A DNA stretch of 64,000 nt from Lindgomyces ingoldianus (Eukaryota; Ascomycota; Dothideomycetes; Pleosporales; Lindgomycetaceae): the NCBI RefSeq assembly GCF_010093535.1, contig NW_022985196.1, positions 124,001-188,000 of the forward strand, in the 5' to 3' direction. Shown in pieces: positions 1 to 12,600 of this stretch. A program made the position numbers and the translations under genes. The notes beneath the pieces are model-generated. The model had not been told where the DNA came from, made no database searches, and saw nothing but the letters and a program-made list of their open reading frames with translations. Within the stretch, counting starts at the first letter, position 1. Each line of letters starts with the position of its first letter.

Positions 1-1423
1 ATAATAGTTATAGTAGCCCTTTTTTTTTTAGTTTTTAGCCTTTTATGCCTTTTTAGCTTCTAACTTCTAAGGCCTAGCAGCTATAAAGTTATAAGGCTTT
101 ATATTATTTTTTTAGTGTTAGTTGCTTTAGAGTTTCTTATAACTTACCTAGCTTTTTAAAGGGTGTTCTGCTCCTTTTAGGGGCCTCTTGCTACTCCTAT
201 AGTTCCCTTCTGCCTAGAGGACCTGCTAGTGCTAGTTAGCCTCTATCTCTAATTTAAAAAGACTACTTTACACCTTTAGTTAAAAGTTTAGCCTGTACTA
301 CACTTTTCTATTTAGAGTAAAGAAAAAGTTGTGTATTAAGTTCTAATTTAAGTTATTTAAAGCTTTAATAAAGTTAATATTCTCTTACTAAGTTTTAAAA
401 TAGTTAAAAAGTTTAGTAGAAGTTTAATTTTTTTAATTTATATTTTTAATTTTTTACCTAGCTAAATTTTTTTTTTTTTAAGTATATCTAAAAAAGCTTA
501 ACAGCGTTTTTTTTATAAAGCTCTAGTGTAATTAAGTTAAGTAGTTAACTATAAAGATTATATATACTACCCTATCCTAACAGTTGCAGGGGTCCTCCCC
601 TAGGTAGCGCTAGCAGAACTCTACCTATAATACTGCATTTAAGAAGACTAAAAAGTTTTAAATATATTTTTTATAGCCTTTAATATATGCTTATAGTTAC
701 TTACAGGACTTTCTTTTAAACTTTAGAGGTTAGTTAGGCTTAAGTAACTGTAGCCTAAAAAGGGTGCCCACAGGAGCAGCTGTCCTAGGTGGGAACAATA
801 AGGGTTAGCTAGTAGCTGTCTATAGGGGGGCTGCTGGCCCTAGCCCTACAGGGGTTAGGTTATTATAGAGGGAGTTGTAAGGCCTTTAAAAGGATTATAA
901 TATTTCTTTTAATTAGTCTTTCTAAAGTTATTTTAGTCTTTTTTTTTTTTTTAGTTTTTTTTATTAAATCTTAGCATTTAGTTAGGTAATATTACTTATT
1001 ATAATCTTCTTTAAAAGTGTCTTAGCCTAGGTAAAAAGGTCTAGGGGTGGCAGTCTCTAAAGGGGTTGCGCAGATGTCCCCCCTTTGTTAGGTAGTCTGT
1101 CTGCAGAGGGAGTCTGTAAGTCTTGTACAACGCTAGCTTAGGTAGTAACAGTTATGCTAGGTATTATTAAGTAAGTAGAGAATTGTATTATAAAAAACAA
1201 AGTATACACTTTATAATTAAAAGGTGTATTAACTAATAAAAGCGTAACTGTAACATAGGAGTATAATTAGTACCTGCTTAATTTCTAAGGCAATCCTCTG
1301 CTATTTAAAGAGGGCTTCTACAACTAGCTATATACTTCTCTAGAGAGCCAGGCACGGCAGCGCTGGTAGCGACAGATCTAGTATGCTGTAGGTCCAGTTT
1401 AAAGTATTACCTGTCTAGGATGC
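1..1423. other. AT-rich RIP-degraded DNA without a recognisable gene
   Basis: This stretch is very AT-rich, dominated by TpA steps and stops in all frames, with small GC-richer islands around 570-620, 760-860 and 1030-1130. I see no intact reading frame and no assignable domain. It is the left flank of the first gypsy insertion; the last five bases (1419-1423, GATGC) are that element's target-site duplication. It is probably an older transposon relic, but the family cannot be named from what is visible. Confidence 0.6.
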
Positions 1424-2015
1424 TGTTACGGTCTACGGTTGGACCAGCGTAACCCCACCAGCAGTGCTCCACAGCCTAGCTGGGTTGGGGCAGGACTTGT
1501 TTACAAACCAATTAGAGGAACCGGAGGCAGCACAGCCGCCTGCGATCACAGAAGAATGCGTTATCTAATAAAGAGGCAGGGCTACGTATTACAAGGAGCT
1601 TAAGGAGCTTAAGGAGCTCTCCTTAGCAGACTCCTGTAAACTCTCTTAACTCCCCTTAGCACCCTAGCACATGTATATAGTTCCTACATTAAACAACCTT
1701 TAAAAGGTGTGTTTAATGTTTAGTTTATTCTTTATATAGACTAAGTAGCATTTAGCTTTCTAAAGAGCTGTAATACTATTTATATATCTTGCACTATATA
1801 TACCTCTAACCCTGTCTAAAAGGACTGTTTAACCCTAGCCTCCCTACTGCCGCACATAGGGCAAACCACAATCTAGTCATTCTCCCTCCCTCTATTAGCC
1901 TAATAGCCTGTACGTAGGACTGTACACCCTACTAGATTAGCCCCTTTAACCTGTTCTACTTATCCCCTAGGAATATTATTAGACCTAAGTGCTTTATAAA
2001 GCAAGAATTATAATA
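1424..2015 (+). repeat. Left (5') LTR of the outer gypsy element
   Basis: This 592-bp repeat pairs with 14922-15513. Its first half is close to intact and GC-rich, while its last 110 or so bases are heavily C-to-T and G-to-A mutated relative to the right copy. It contains a short tandem array of AAGGAGCTT-like units near 1596-1622. Confidence 0.95.
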
Positions 2016-2029
2016 TTAAACACTACCTT

Positions 2030-3276
2030 TTTTAAAAAGTATAGCAACTTTATAACACAACTTAGATTCTAACATAGCCTACACTGCGCTATTAGAATCT
2101 ACAGAAGTTTCTACTTAAAGTAAAGCTGTTCTAGCAGAACAGATTAACTTAATCTAGAACAACATTAAGAAACTTTAATAGTTTAGTAACAAGGTTAGCA
2201 AACTACTAAAACTTAAAAAAAAAGTTACTAACCTTTACTAAGAAGTAATAAAATTATAGAACCCTTTTAAATTCTTAAGCTCTTAGGAAATAACTAATTA
2301 AGCCTACTAGATACATAAATTACAAGTAGAGCTAGTAAAAATTTAAAACATCTTGTCTAAAAAAACAAGCATTATAGTAAAAAAAGCCTTAAGACTAGCC
2401 CTTTTAAAGCTCTTTAAAAGATTACTAAAGAATTTTTAACTATTTTTTATAAAATATTATCTTTATATGCAATATAATAAAGGAGCATTTTAAACTAACA
2501 CAGAAATAATATCCTAGATAAGACTACACTTAAAGAGCCTTTTTATAATTTAGTTCTAACCCTACGCAGATAATTAGATAAACTTTAGAGTAAATAGTAA
2601 AGCACTTACTTCTAAAATAGAAGAAATATTTAGTAACATTAAAAACTTTAAAAAAGCTCTAACAGCTATTTATAAAACCTTTAACAAAAAAAAATTGCAG
2701 CTAATAAATTAAATACTATAAAACAAAGAACTAGCTTAGTTTAAAACTATGCAGCACGCTTTAGAGAACAGCTAGCTATCTGTAGATAAATAGACTAGAA
2801 GGCTCTCTGCTGCATATTCTACAACAGATTAAGTAAAATTATAAAAAATAAATTTATGTATAGTAAAAAACTAACTACTTTTAAAAACTTTATTACATAA
2901 GTAATAACTTATAACAACTATTACAGGGAGTGTAAAAGAGAAAAGAAATAAAAAGAAACTCTTTAAAAACTAGAGTTTGTTCTTAAAAAAAAAAAGCTTT
3001 TATAATATAATAAGAAACTAATAGACCTTAGTTATATAAAGCATATATAAAGCCTCTTCTTTAAGAAGAGCTAAGTTTTAAGACGTAATAGGCTGCTTTT
3101 AATAAAGAAATAATAAAAGTAGCTAGAGAACAAGGCTTGCCTAAACTATAAAAAAGTAGGACATTTCTGCTAAAATTACCTAGACTTCTAGATAGAGGAG
3201 AATAAAAATACTACTATAATAATAAAAGCTATTACTGCTAAATATAGCCTTATAGATAAAAAAATATAAGAAAAAC
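2030..3276 (+). pseudogene. Decayed gag of the outer gypsy element, 5' part
   Basis: Between the left LTR and the copia insertion, one frame reads as a long basic gag-like protein broken by many stops. A degenerate CCHC zinc knuckle (CLNYKKVGHF followed by a late Cys region) is seen at about 3135-3180; the second Cys is Tyr, a G-to-A change. The frame is interrupted at 3277 by the copia element and would resume at 9677. I rely on position and the knuckle only; the capsid part has no motif I can name. Confidence 0.6.
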
Positions 3277-3556
3277 TGTCTGTACGCAGCAGCAGCGTCA
3301 CAGTCTGGATACGAGCGATCGCGCACGAGCAGGACCACGTATCTCTGTCACATGATGCTCGTGCGCGAACCTCTGTGCGCGAACATCTAGATATCCCCCT
3401 TTTCCTCTGTACAGAGGAAAGACAAGAGTAATAGAACTAGAAATATATTGCCCTTACTTTACCTACCTTGTACGCTGTGCACACTGTACACTACTCTTAC
3501 TTTTGCTACTTAAGTGCTTATACTATAAGCAGCTAGCTATTAGAGCCTATTTAATA
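3277..3556 (+). repeat. Left LTR of the nested copia element
   Basis: This 280-bp repeat pairs with 9392-9671. Its first 120 bases keep their CpG content (runs such as GCGATCGCGC), making it a GC island inside AT-rich DNA. Its second half carries C-to-T and G-to-A changes absent from the right copy. Confidence 0.95.
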
Positions 3557-3606
3557 CTAATTAGTAGTTAATTTAATTAACTGCAAATTAGCAAAAGTAA
3601 TAATAA

Positions 3607-3715
3607 AGTACTTACACTTTATAAGGTACTTTATTTTATTACCTATCCTTTAGGAAGAGTAATAGCAGAGTACTTACACCTTATAAGGTACTTTATTTAG
3701 TTACCTATCTCTTAA
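3607..3715. repeat. Tandem duplication with inverted-repeat core in the copia leader
   Basis: Two imperfect copies of a roughly 62-bp unit begin at about 3608 and 3670. Each contains GTACTTACAC then TTATAAGGTAC, which can pair as a short stem (AGTAC with GTACT). They lie just inside the left copia LTR, upstream of gag. Confidence 0.75.
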
Positions 3716-3723
3716 AATAGTAA

Positions 3724-3955
3724 ATTAATCCTTTACATTATACAGCAAGCTCTGCTACTGTATAAAGTAAAAAGGAGATAGTGTAAGACACACACTAAAG
3801 CTACTAAAGCTGCACAACCTAGTAGCTAGATAATAGCACATTAATCCTTTACATTACACAGCAAGCTCTGCTACTGTACAAAGTAAAGAGGAGATAGTGT
3901 AAGGCGCACACTAAAGCTATTAAAGCTGCACAACCTAGCAGCTAGACAACAGCAG
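3724..3955. repeat. 116-bp tandem duplication in the copia leader
   Basis: Two head-to-tail copies, 3724-3839 and 3840-3955, both begin ATTAATCCTTTACATTA or a near match. They carry the imperfect palindrome ACAGCAAGCTCTGCTACTGT. The copies differ mainly by C/T and G/A changes, so the duplication predates the decay. Confidence 0.85.
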
Positions 3956-3989
3956 TACCTGCGCAATCTACTAGAAAAGTAATTAACTA

Positions 3990-6900
3990 TACTATTATAA
4001 TAAAATTTTATTAGCAACTAACAACTCTACATAATAATAAGAAGAATAAGGAACAATTCCTATTATATAAATAACTTATAAAGGACATAGAGATATTAGA
4101 GGCAACACTATAGAACAAGACTAGCCTAGAGTACTAAAATAATAAGATTAACATGTTAGAAGCTTTAACAAGCCTGTAGACTTAATTATACATAAGTTAC
4201 ATAATTACTAATCTACATATAATAACTTAAAAGGGCGCTACTCTTCTAAGTGTGTACATAAAGGATTTTAAAGAATAGACACTATAAGACTTCTTAGCAC
4301 TTAGCTGCGCGTTTAAAAGGGAGCTTATATAAGTGCTAAAAGATAAGGGAATTACACTACAGCTAAGCACTAAAGGTACCTAAGCCTAGAAGCTGTACAA
4401 TATAGCATAAAAGAAAGCAATTACACTAGAAAGGCTTTATACACAACCCCTATTACTATATAAGGCTCTGCACAGAAGCAGACTAAACACAATGCTGCTA
4501 TTAACACTAAACGTACTAGCATTACCTGCTCCTACACTTTAGCTAGCACTACACTAATTACTGTACAAACAATATATGCCACCCTGCCTAACGCCTGCTC
4601 CACACCCTTAATTGTACACACCACCGCCTGCAGTAGTGTATGCACTACTAATACCACCTGCACAATCTATACTACATCACAGCCTATACAAACTTCTACT
4701 CTAGAAAGAAACTGCTAAAGAAAAACTTCTAGTAAACAAAATTATATAATTCTAAAAAGTATAAAAAAAAAATAATAACTACATAAGTTAACTATACAAC
4801 ATTTTTATAAATAAAATAAAGATCTTTATTAATCTATATTAATAGCTAGATATTTAGAAAACTTAGTACACAGACATCTTTCTAGATATCCTAAAAGGCT
4901 AGGCAAATATGTACTATATGCATAACATAGGCCCTAGACATAACTAGAAGCATTTGTACAACACCTTAAGTAGTTACTTTAACACTAATGTAAACTATAG
5001 CTAGTACTAGACAGACTAGATAATAATAACTTTTATATAATACTAATAAAAGAACTTTAATAAGAGTTTATATAAAGCCCTTAAAATAATAATTAACAAG
5101 CTTACGCTTATATAAAAAGCACTAGAAATAGAATTCTAAAAAGATGTTCTACTACACACTACTATTATATAAGCCTATTAAGGATAACTAGAACTAGAAC
5201 ATGCTATGTTTACTATTAAGCTTTTATGTAAAGCCTTATTTAGTAACCTACAGGCATTACTTTAAGTTACTATAGACTAAAAGGTAAACTAATACCTCTA
5301 GGAACTGCCTAATGTATACTACATAGACTGCTAATATAACTCTGCATAATAAAAGTCTACATAACAAAAAGAAAGCTTCCCTCTGCGCAGAAAAAAACAA
5401 CATAGAAGACTTCTATCTAGGTTTAGGCCACAATCTAGAGACAACTGTACACAGACAAAGAAGTGCTTTGTCTGCTATAAAAAAGAATGTTAGTTATTAA
5501 ACTACTCTTATAATAACTATACATAAGTAAAGAACTAGTACATTACCTTATACAAAGATTTTTATAATAAGACTTTATTATATAAAGCTATTACCTTATA
5601 CATCTAAGACTTTAAAGGTTACTCTAAGAAAAAAAATAATTTACATAATGCAAAGAAAATAAAATAGAAGAGTAAAAATGCTAAGAAAGCTATTAACTAC
5701 TTTACCTCTGCTACTTATCTACACTATGTAATAGAAGAGGACATCTATAGCATTAAACCTAAGAAATATGCTAAGCAGTTTATCCTTAATAACTAATACT
5801 GTATAGTATACTAAGGTAAACTATAGGACACAGGCGCAGTAAAGATCTCTACTGTTAGCAAGTTCTAACTTAAGGCGTACATATAAGAGAACCTATGTAT
5901 AGAAATTAATTAGACACCTAGCTAAACAAATATTAGCTTTAAAGGCTAGACACTAAAAGGATTAATTAGTACTGTATAAATCTAGAACTTAATTAGTCTA
6001 GTTACATACTATATTCTAGAGACTCTAACACTATTTTTACTATTACTAGCAGATGCTAACTAACTTAGGGTATACTTTAACAACATTTTAAATATTATTA
6101 TACACAAAGACAAAACTACTATACTTATTATATAAAAATAAGGACACCTTTTTTTTAATATTAGTAAAGAAGAATTTATGTCTTTCTTTACTAAATTAGA
6201 ACTCTACCACCTTTACTGCTAATTTAGACACCCCTGCATAAAGAGACTCTAGAAGATGCTAACTAGCGCTAGCTATAACATTAATGCTGCAGTGCTAGAA
6301 GAGATTAAGAAGTTCTGCTACTTTTGCTAATTATACAACTAGGCCCTGTAAAGATTTAAGTTTATAATTAAAAATAACACTTACTTTAACTATAAAGTTA
6401 TTATTAATGTTATATAAATTAATAATAAAGATGTCCTATATGTTATTAATGCAGACACATTATTTTAGGCTGCTATATTTCTAAAATCTATGTCTGCACA
6501 AGATACCTAGGATGCACTGTGTAAATGCTAGATTAACACCTATTAAGGACTCTTAGACTATATTATGTATAACCCTAGTATAAACTTTGCTTTAGAGGAT
6601 TTTTAAGCTTATGCAAAGATTATAGAAGCTACATGCAGGCAGATGCCTATAGAAGCACATTAGGCAGTTAGAAAGGTTAAGCGCGCGCATATACCTCTTT
6701 AACAAGTGTTTAACATTCTAAAGACTAAGCTAGGTAACTGTACAGATAATAAGGCTATTCTGCAGATAGCAGTTAAGGCTCTAAACAACACAGCTAGCCT
6801 ATACAGTCTAGTACCCACACTGCTAGTCTTTAGAGCATACCTAAGAATTAACCTAGACTTTCTGCTATTACTAGACATTATTGCATAAGCAAGCGCTGTA

Positions 6901-8990
6901 TAAAAGGTAATAAAGATACTTTAAAAGAACTATACAAAAGTAAACATTAATTATATAATTAACACTTATAATAGCCTTACAACGCATAAAGTTCTTAACC
7001 TCCCCCTTAGCTTAAAGATTATAGCATAGAGGGAGAAGAAAGGCTAGACTAGCCTATATAAGATTAAGAGCATTAAAAGAAGAAACATTATTATTAAAAA
7101 AAAAAATAGCCTACTAAAGCTCTAATATACATAAGCTAAACTATACTATAAAAAAAAAAAGAAAAATAACCTACCTATAATAAATAACCTAGATAAACTA
7201 ATCCCTATATAAAAAGATTCTCTAAAGAAAAGGAAGAAAAAACAGCTTTATAAGAATGTTACAAAGGCAGAACTAAAGCCTACTACAGACTAAGCCCCTT
7301 AGGATAGTAATGCCGCACTAGTGCAAAGAGAAGATATAGATACTAGAAGAAGTAAAAAGCAAAGGAAACCTGCATAAAGTCTAGACTAGGTATTTCTAAC
7401 CTAGAAGAAAAAGAATAATTAGGCTTTATCTATTAAGCTCTATATAGATAGTGTAATTACTACACCTAAAAAACTATTTAAGAAATTAGACTATATAAAG
7501 ATAAACACTCTAATTACTAATAGCACTTTTAAGGTTATAGTGTATAACTTAATAAAGCATAAAGGTTAGATTTTTAACCTCTGCCTTATATAAAAAGTAA
7601 AAAGCAAAATAACCTAACTATATAAAAAATCCTGCCTAGTGTTTACTAGCTACTTAGATAAAAAGAAAAAAGAAATTCTTACCTAGTTACTAACTATCTA
7701 GAGAATAAGCTAGAGACTACTTTTAGCTATAAAAGTAAGCCTAAGAGCTACATACAGAATGCATTTTAAACTGCGTAATATTACATAAGTATACATCTAA
7801 TTAATAGATAAGCTTATGCGCACACTGTATACAAAGCTACTAAAGAAGATGCGCTAGAGCTTTCTACTAAATATAATACTCTAGGTTGTACAACCCTTGT
7901 ATAAAGCTGCTAAATTAGGACTGTATTAGTTTAAGACATACTATAACTACTATAAAGAAAAGCTACACATGCACATCTTTTTATACAACCCCTGCCTCTT
8001 AATTACTAATAAAGAAAAGCACACCTTTAGTATTACTAGCCTATAAACAGATAACACCTTAAGTATTATAACAAAGAATTTTACATAAAAAGAAAAAAAA
8101 AAACTGTAGAAAGTAAAGTTTTATATAAAGAGTAAGACTATTCTAGTAAAAAAGCAGCCTATTAAGTTTAACAGTAGAAAAATTAAGCTTACGCATAACA
8201 TAGTAGTTCTTACTTAGAAGAAATAAGTAAGCTACCTTTATATAATTAACCTAAAGGACAAAAATGCTGCACAATAATATATTAAGTAATGTGTAAGAGG
8301 GGTATACATTACATCTATATGTTAACTAGAGGCAGCATTTAACTTCTTTATTACTGCATAAACTATAGACCCTTTGTATAATAATATTAACACACTTAAC
8401 GCATAAATCTAATAGCAGATAGATAATAGTAAGCGTAGTCTTACCTTTCTACTATTATAGCTTAATTATGCAAAGCTGTTTATCTTTATAAATAAATTAT
8501 TTACTAATAATAGGGACTTTAGCTTATAGCTAGGATTCTTAATTATATTAGGTAATAAAGACTGTACAGAGTAAAGTAACTGCTTTAAAATACTAGGCAA
8601 CATTATACACTAGAATTCTACTAAGTGTAAAAGAGTAACTAGAAGTGTCCTTGCTAGCAAACTATATAGAATAGTTAAAAGGTTTAATAATGTAATTACT
8701 TTTAGTACAACTTTATAGTAAATTATATAAACACTTAAACTGCTACTAATCCTAGTAGTAATCTACATAGATTTAAGGTTTCTATATAATTACCTTATTA
8801 AGCTAGGCACTACTAGCAAAAAGTAACTTATAATTAACATTATGTTACTTTATAAATTATATAAGAAAAGAGAAATTGCTAAGATTAAGTAGATTAATAG
8901 TAAAGATAACTTAGTAAATGCATGTATAAAAAAAACACTAAACTAGGCTCTTTAATTACTAGTCCTAACTAACTGCCTCTCTGTCTAGAT
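3990..8990 (+). pseudogene. Decayed copia gag-pol polyprotein
   Basis: Successive stop-riddled frame segments read as a Ty1/copia polyprotein. A knuckle beginning KCFVCYKKEC lies near 5460, and a protease-like DTGA stands near 5828. A GAG-pre-integrase/integrase region spans about 6180-6900; the short open stretch 6706-6888 is part of it. Reverse-transcriptase fragments (VVQPLYKAAKLGLYQFKTYY) are at about 7880-7950. The RNase H end runs from about 8440 to 8990, with the recognisable strings STKCKRVTRSVLAS and YLIKLGTT. Nearly all stops are TAG or TAA where Gln or Trp would be expected. No product can be made. Confidence 0.85.
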
Positions 8991-9391
8991 AGAAGCATCT
9001 GTGGACTAGCTAGATCCTGTGCGCAAAGATGCCTTAGACTAACTAGACTAACAACGCCTTTATATAAGGCCTATTTCTCTTTGTTTTATTTTGTTTTTTT
9101 TTATATTGTATGTAATTATCTTTCTTATTATAAGAATCTATTACTGCTAGCACTATATAAAAAGAGAAAAGAGCTAGGGGATTATACAGTAGGGCTTAGA
9201 AAGCAAAGGATAAAAAAGAGAAGAGCTATTTACATAGTGTAACTAGCCTATCCTAATGTATAGCATTACTAAGGCAAGTCCTAACAAATAGAGTAGAGTA
9301 AAGGCAGAACATAATTAAATAGACCTACACAGACAGAAGAAAGGTAACATGTACAGAAGGCAACTCTTTAGACAAAAAGAAAAGTTGCTAG

Positions 9392-9671
9392 TGTCTGTAC
9401 GCAGTAGCAGCGTCACAGTCTAGATACAAGCAATTGCGCACAAGCAGGACCACGTATCTCTGTTACATAATGCTTGTGCGCGAACCTCTGTGCGCGAACA
9501 TCTAGATATCCCCCTTTTCCTCTATATAGAGGAAAGACAAGAGTAATAGAACTAGAAACATGTTGCCCTTACCTTACCTACCTTGTACGCTGTGCACACT
9601 GTACACCACTCTTACTCTTGCTACTTAAGTGCTCATACTATAAGCAGCTAGCTGTCGGAGCCTATTTAACA
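9392..9671 (+). repeat. Right LTR of the nested copia element
   Basis: This 280-bp partner of 3277-3556 has its first half mutated and its last half preserved, the mirror image of the left copy. It ends TTAACA and is followed by the AAAAC target duplication. Confidence 0.95.
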
Positions 9672-9676
9672 AAAAC

Positions 9677-12600
9677 TAAATAATAGACTTTACTAGTAAT
9701 GTAAAAAAAACTACTTTTTAAACAACTGCTCTAAAGTATATTAGAAGGTAGTTATTTAAAACTTTAGTAGCCTTAATATAGTGTTGCAGGACCTTATAAT
9801 CTTTAAAGAATATAAAGAAAAGACTTAAATTTAAAAATATATTATAAATGTCTAAAAAAGAGAAGAACAGTTCCCTTTCTAAGACTAGACCTCTAGTACT
9901 TTAGCAAGAGAGCTCTTCTAACAGTTTTAGAGATGCAAGTGCTAGAAGTGCAGGTTACAACATAACTACTTAAGCAACTGTATAGTTTTACTTTACTAAA
10001 TAAACATTAGTAATAACTACTTAACATTTAACATTATATAAAGGATAGCTAAAGTTAAATATAATATTATAAATAAAAAAAAGTAATAGTAATTTTTTAT
10101 AAAGATTAAAGATTAAAAGCTAGAATAGCTAGGCAAACCTGCTAGGTTTAAAGTACTATAACTAGCGCCTAAAAAACCTAAGACACTGCTTCTAAGCCTA
10201 GCAATTTCTAGAAAGGCCCTTACAATACAACAAAATTATAGATAATATGTTCTTTACAGAAGTAGCACCTACAGCACTAATAGTTGCTAATAGAAAAACT
10301 ACCCTATACAGCTAGTATAAATAAAGAAATACTCTTAGTAGACCTAAGAAAGTCCTTTTAACACATTATATAGACCTAACAAGTGTCTATACCCCTAGTA
10401 CTAGTGCACATAATAATACTGTGTTAAACACTAGAATAATAAACATTAGGCAGGATAGTAGCCTACATAGAAAAAGAACTATAACAGTTGCCTATAGTAA
10501 GGAACAGCCTCTGCCTGTAAAACTATAAATTATTACACTTATTAGACAGCTTTCTTTTATAAGCAAGAAGCATAGATTAAGTGTAATAAATAAGAAAATT
10601 ATAAGTTCTACTACTTTTAGTAAAAGGTAGTAAGAAAGGAAAACTACCTAATGTTACATTACTTAGTTAAAGATTATAAATGCAAAGCAGCTAACTGCTA
10701 TAATTAAAAATATTAAATCTATAAAAAAAAAAATAAGTTTAATAATAACTTATAAAATATTAATCTTTACCTTTTTTTTAATAAAGAAGTTAAACATAAT
10801 ATATTAGTAGTAATTATAGTAAGATAAGAGACAAAACACAGCCTAATAACCACCTTTACATATAAAGGGCAGCTTAGACTAGCTCTTATAGACAGCAGAT
10901 ACACCTTTACTGTAATAGATAAGAAATAAGTAGATAAATAAAGTATACTATTCTAAATAAAGAAAAACTTATTTAAAGTAACTTTTACTAATACTTTATT
11001 AATTAAGTACAGCAGAGGATAGATTAACCTAGAAACTTATAAGAAAAACTTTAAAACTTTTAATATAAGTAATTAGAAGTCTATAAATATACTTAAGCTA
11101 AAAGGTAAGTATAATGTAATTTTAGGCTATAACTAGCTTAAAACGCATAACTTTGTAATTAATTAGAGAACTATAACTATAGAAACTTCTAACAACTACA
11201 CACATATAACTTAGTTAGCATGCTATAATAATAAATGCTTAGTCTATAAATAAGTAAAGTAAGGTAGTAGTTACTACTCTAAAAAAAGAAAACTCTAAAA
11301 ATTTCTTTACTAAAAGCTAAAAGCCTAGGTAATAAAAATAATAAAAAAGAAACTTAAAAAAGTATTTTATAAAAAAATTAGAAAAAATAAGAACATAAAA
11401 TAGATTAGTGTTATATAAATTTAAAAAAAAGGCTGCATTCTGCCTAAATATAAAGACTATAAGGATATGTTTAAGACGCTAAAGGACCCTAGAGAACTAC
11501 TACTACACTAGCTTTAAAATTACACTATTAACTTAGTAAAAAATTATAACCTAAAGACTTATAAGCTCTGCCCCTTAACTAAGGTATAAAAGAAGGCCTT
11601 ATAAGAATATGTTAATAAGATGTTAGTATAAAGTAACATCTAAAAAAGCTACAGTTCTGTAGCTTTAGCAGTAGTCTTTATAAAAAAAAAAGGAGAAAAA
11701 ATCTAAGTCTGCTAGGACTATAAGACCCTAAATAATAACATAATCTAAGATTAGTTCCTTCTACTAATTATATAAAACATTATAAATTAGCTAAAAGAGA
11801 CTTAGTACTTTACAAAGTTTAACGTACAGAATAGATTTAATAAGATAAGAATATAAAAAGGAGACAAGTAGCTTATAGCATTTAAAACTTTATAGAGACT
11901 TTATAAACTATTAGTAATGCTATTTAGCTTAATAAACACCTTAGTAACATTCTAATAAATTATTAACACAGCCTTTAACCTATACCTAGATGTCTTTACC
12001 TTAGTATACCTAGATAATGTCCTTATTTATTTAAAAAACACTCTAGAAGATTATGTATAGAAAGTATAAAAAGTTTTAGAATAGCTTAGAAAGTATAGAC
12101 TTTACTTATAGCTCTTTAAATGTAAATTTTACGTTGCTAAGACAAAATACTTAAGATTTATAATTAATAAAGAAGAAATAAAAATTAACTTAGCTAAGAT
12201 ATAAAAAGTACTTAAATAGCTAGAGCTTATAATAGTTAAGGAAGTAAAAGAATTCCTAGAACTATTAAAATATATTAGATAAATAATTAAGGATTACTTA
12301 AAAATTACTATACTATTAATAAATGCTATAACTAAGGAACAGGCTACAGCAAAATTTGCCTAGACTCTAGAAATAAATAAAGCATTTATAACTTTAAAAC
12401 AAGCTATAACTGCTAAGCTAGTACTAAGAATGTACAACCTATAATTAGATACTAAAATCCACACAGATGCACCCCTAGGAGCTAGTAGAGCTGCGTTGTA
12501 CTAGAAGCAGGAAGACAGAAAATAGCACCTAGTTGTGTACTATTCTGCTAAGTTCTTAGGACCTAAAGTAGGCTACAGCATACCTAACAAAGAGCTAAAA

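Larger units (their letters stand above)
3277..9671 (+). mobile_element. Ty1/copia LTR retrotransposon nested in the gypsy element, RIP-inactivated
   Basis: This is a complete 6,395-bp element with two 280-bp LTRs (TGTCTG at the start; TTAACA at the end, decayed to TTAATA on the left). A perfect target duplication AAAAC lies at 3272-3276 and 9672-9676. It sits between the gag and protease regions of the outer gypsy element, so it inserted after the gypsy copy. The internal order of gag, zinc knuckle, protease, integrase, reverse transcriptase and RNase H, with integrase before reverse transcriptase, is diagnostic of Ty1/copia. All frames are closed by RIP-type stops. Confidence 0.93.

Noticed and set aside
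6706..6888. 60-codon open frame in the repeat block
   Set aside because: It is a chance stop-free stretch within the decayed integrase region of the copia element, not an independent gene.
9474..9683. 69-codon open frame across the right copia LTR
   Set aside because: It lies entirely in LTR sequence and its target duplication, and has no coding features.
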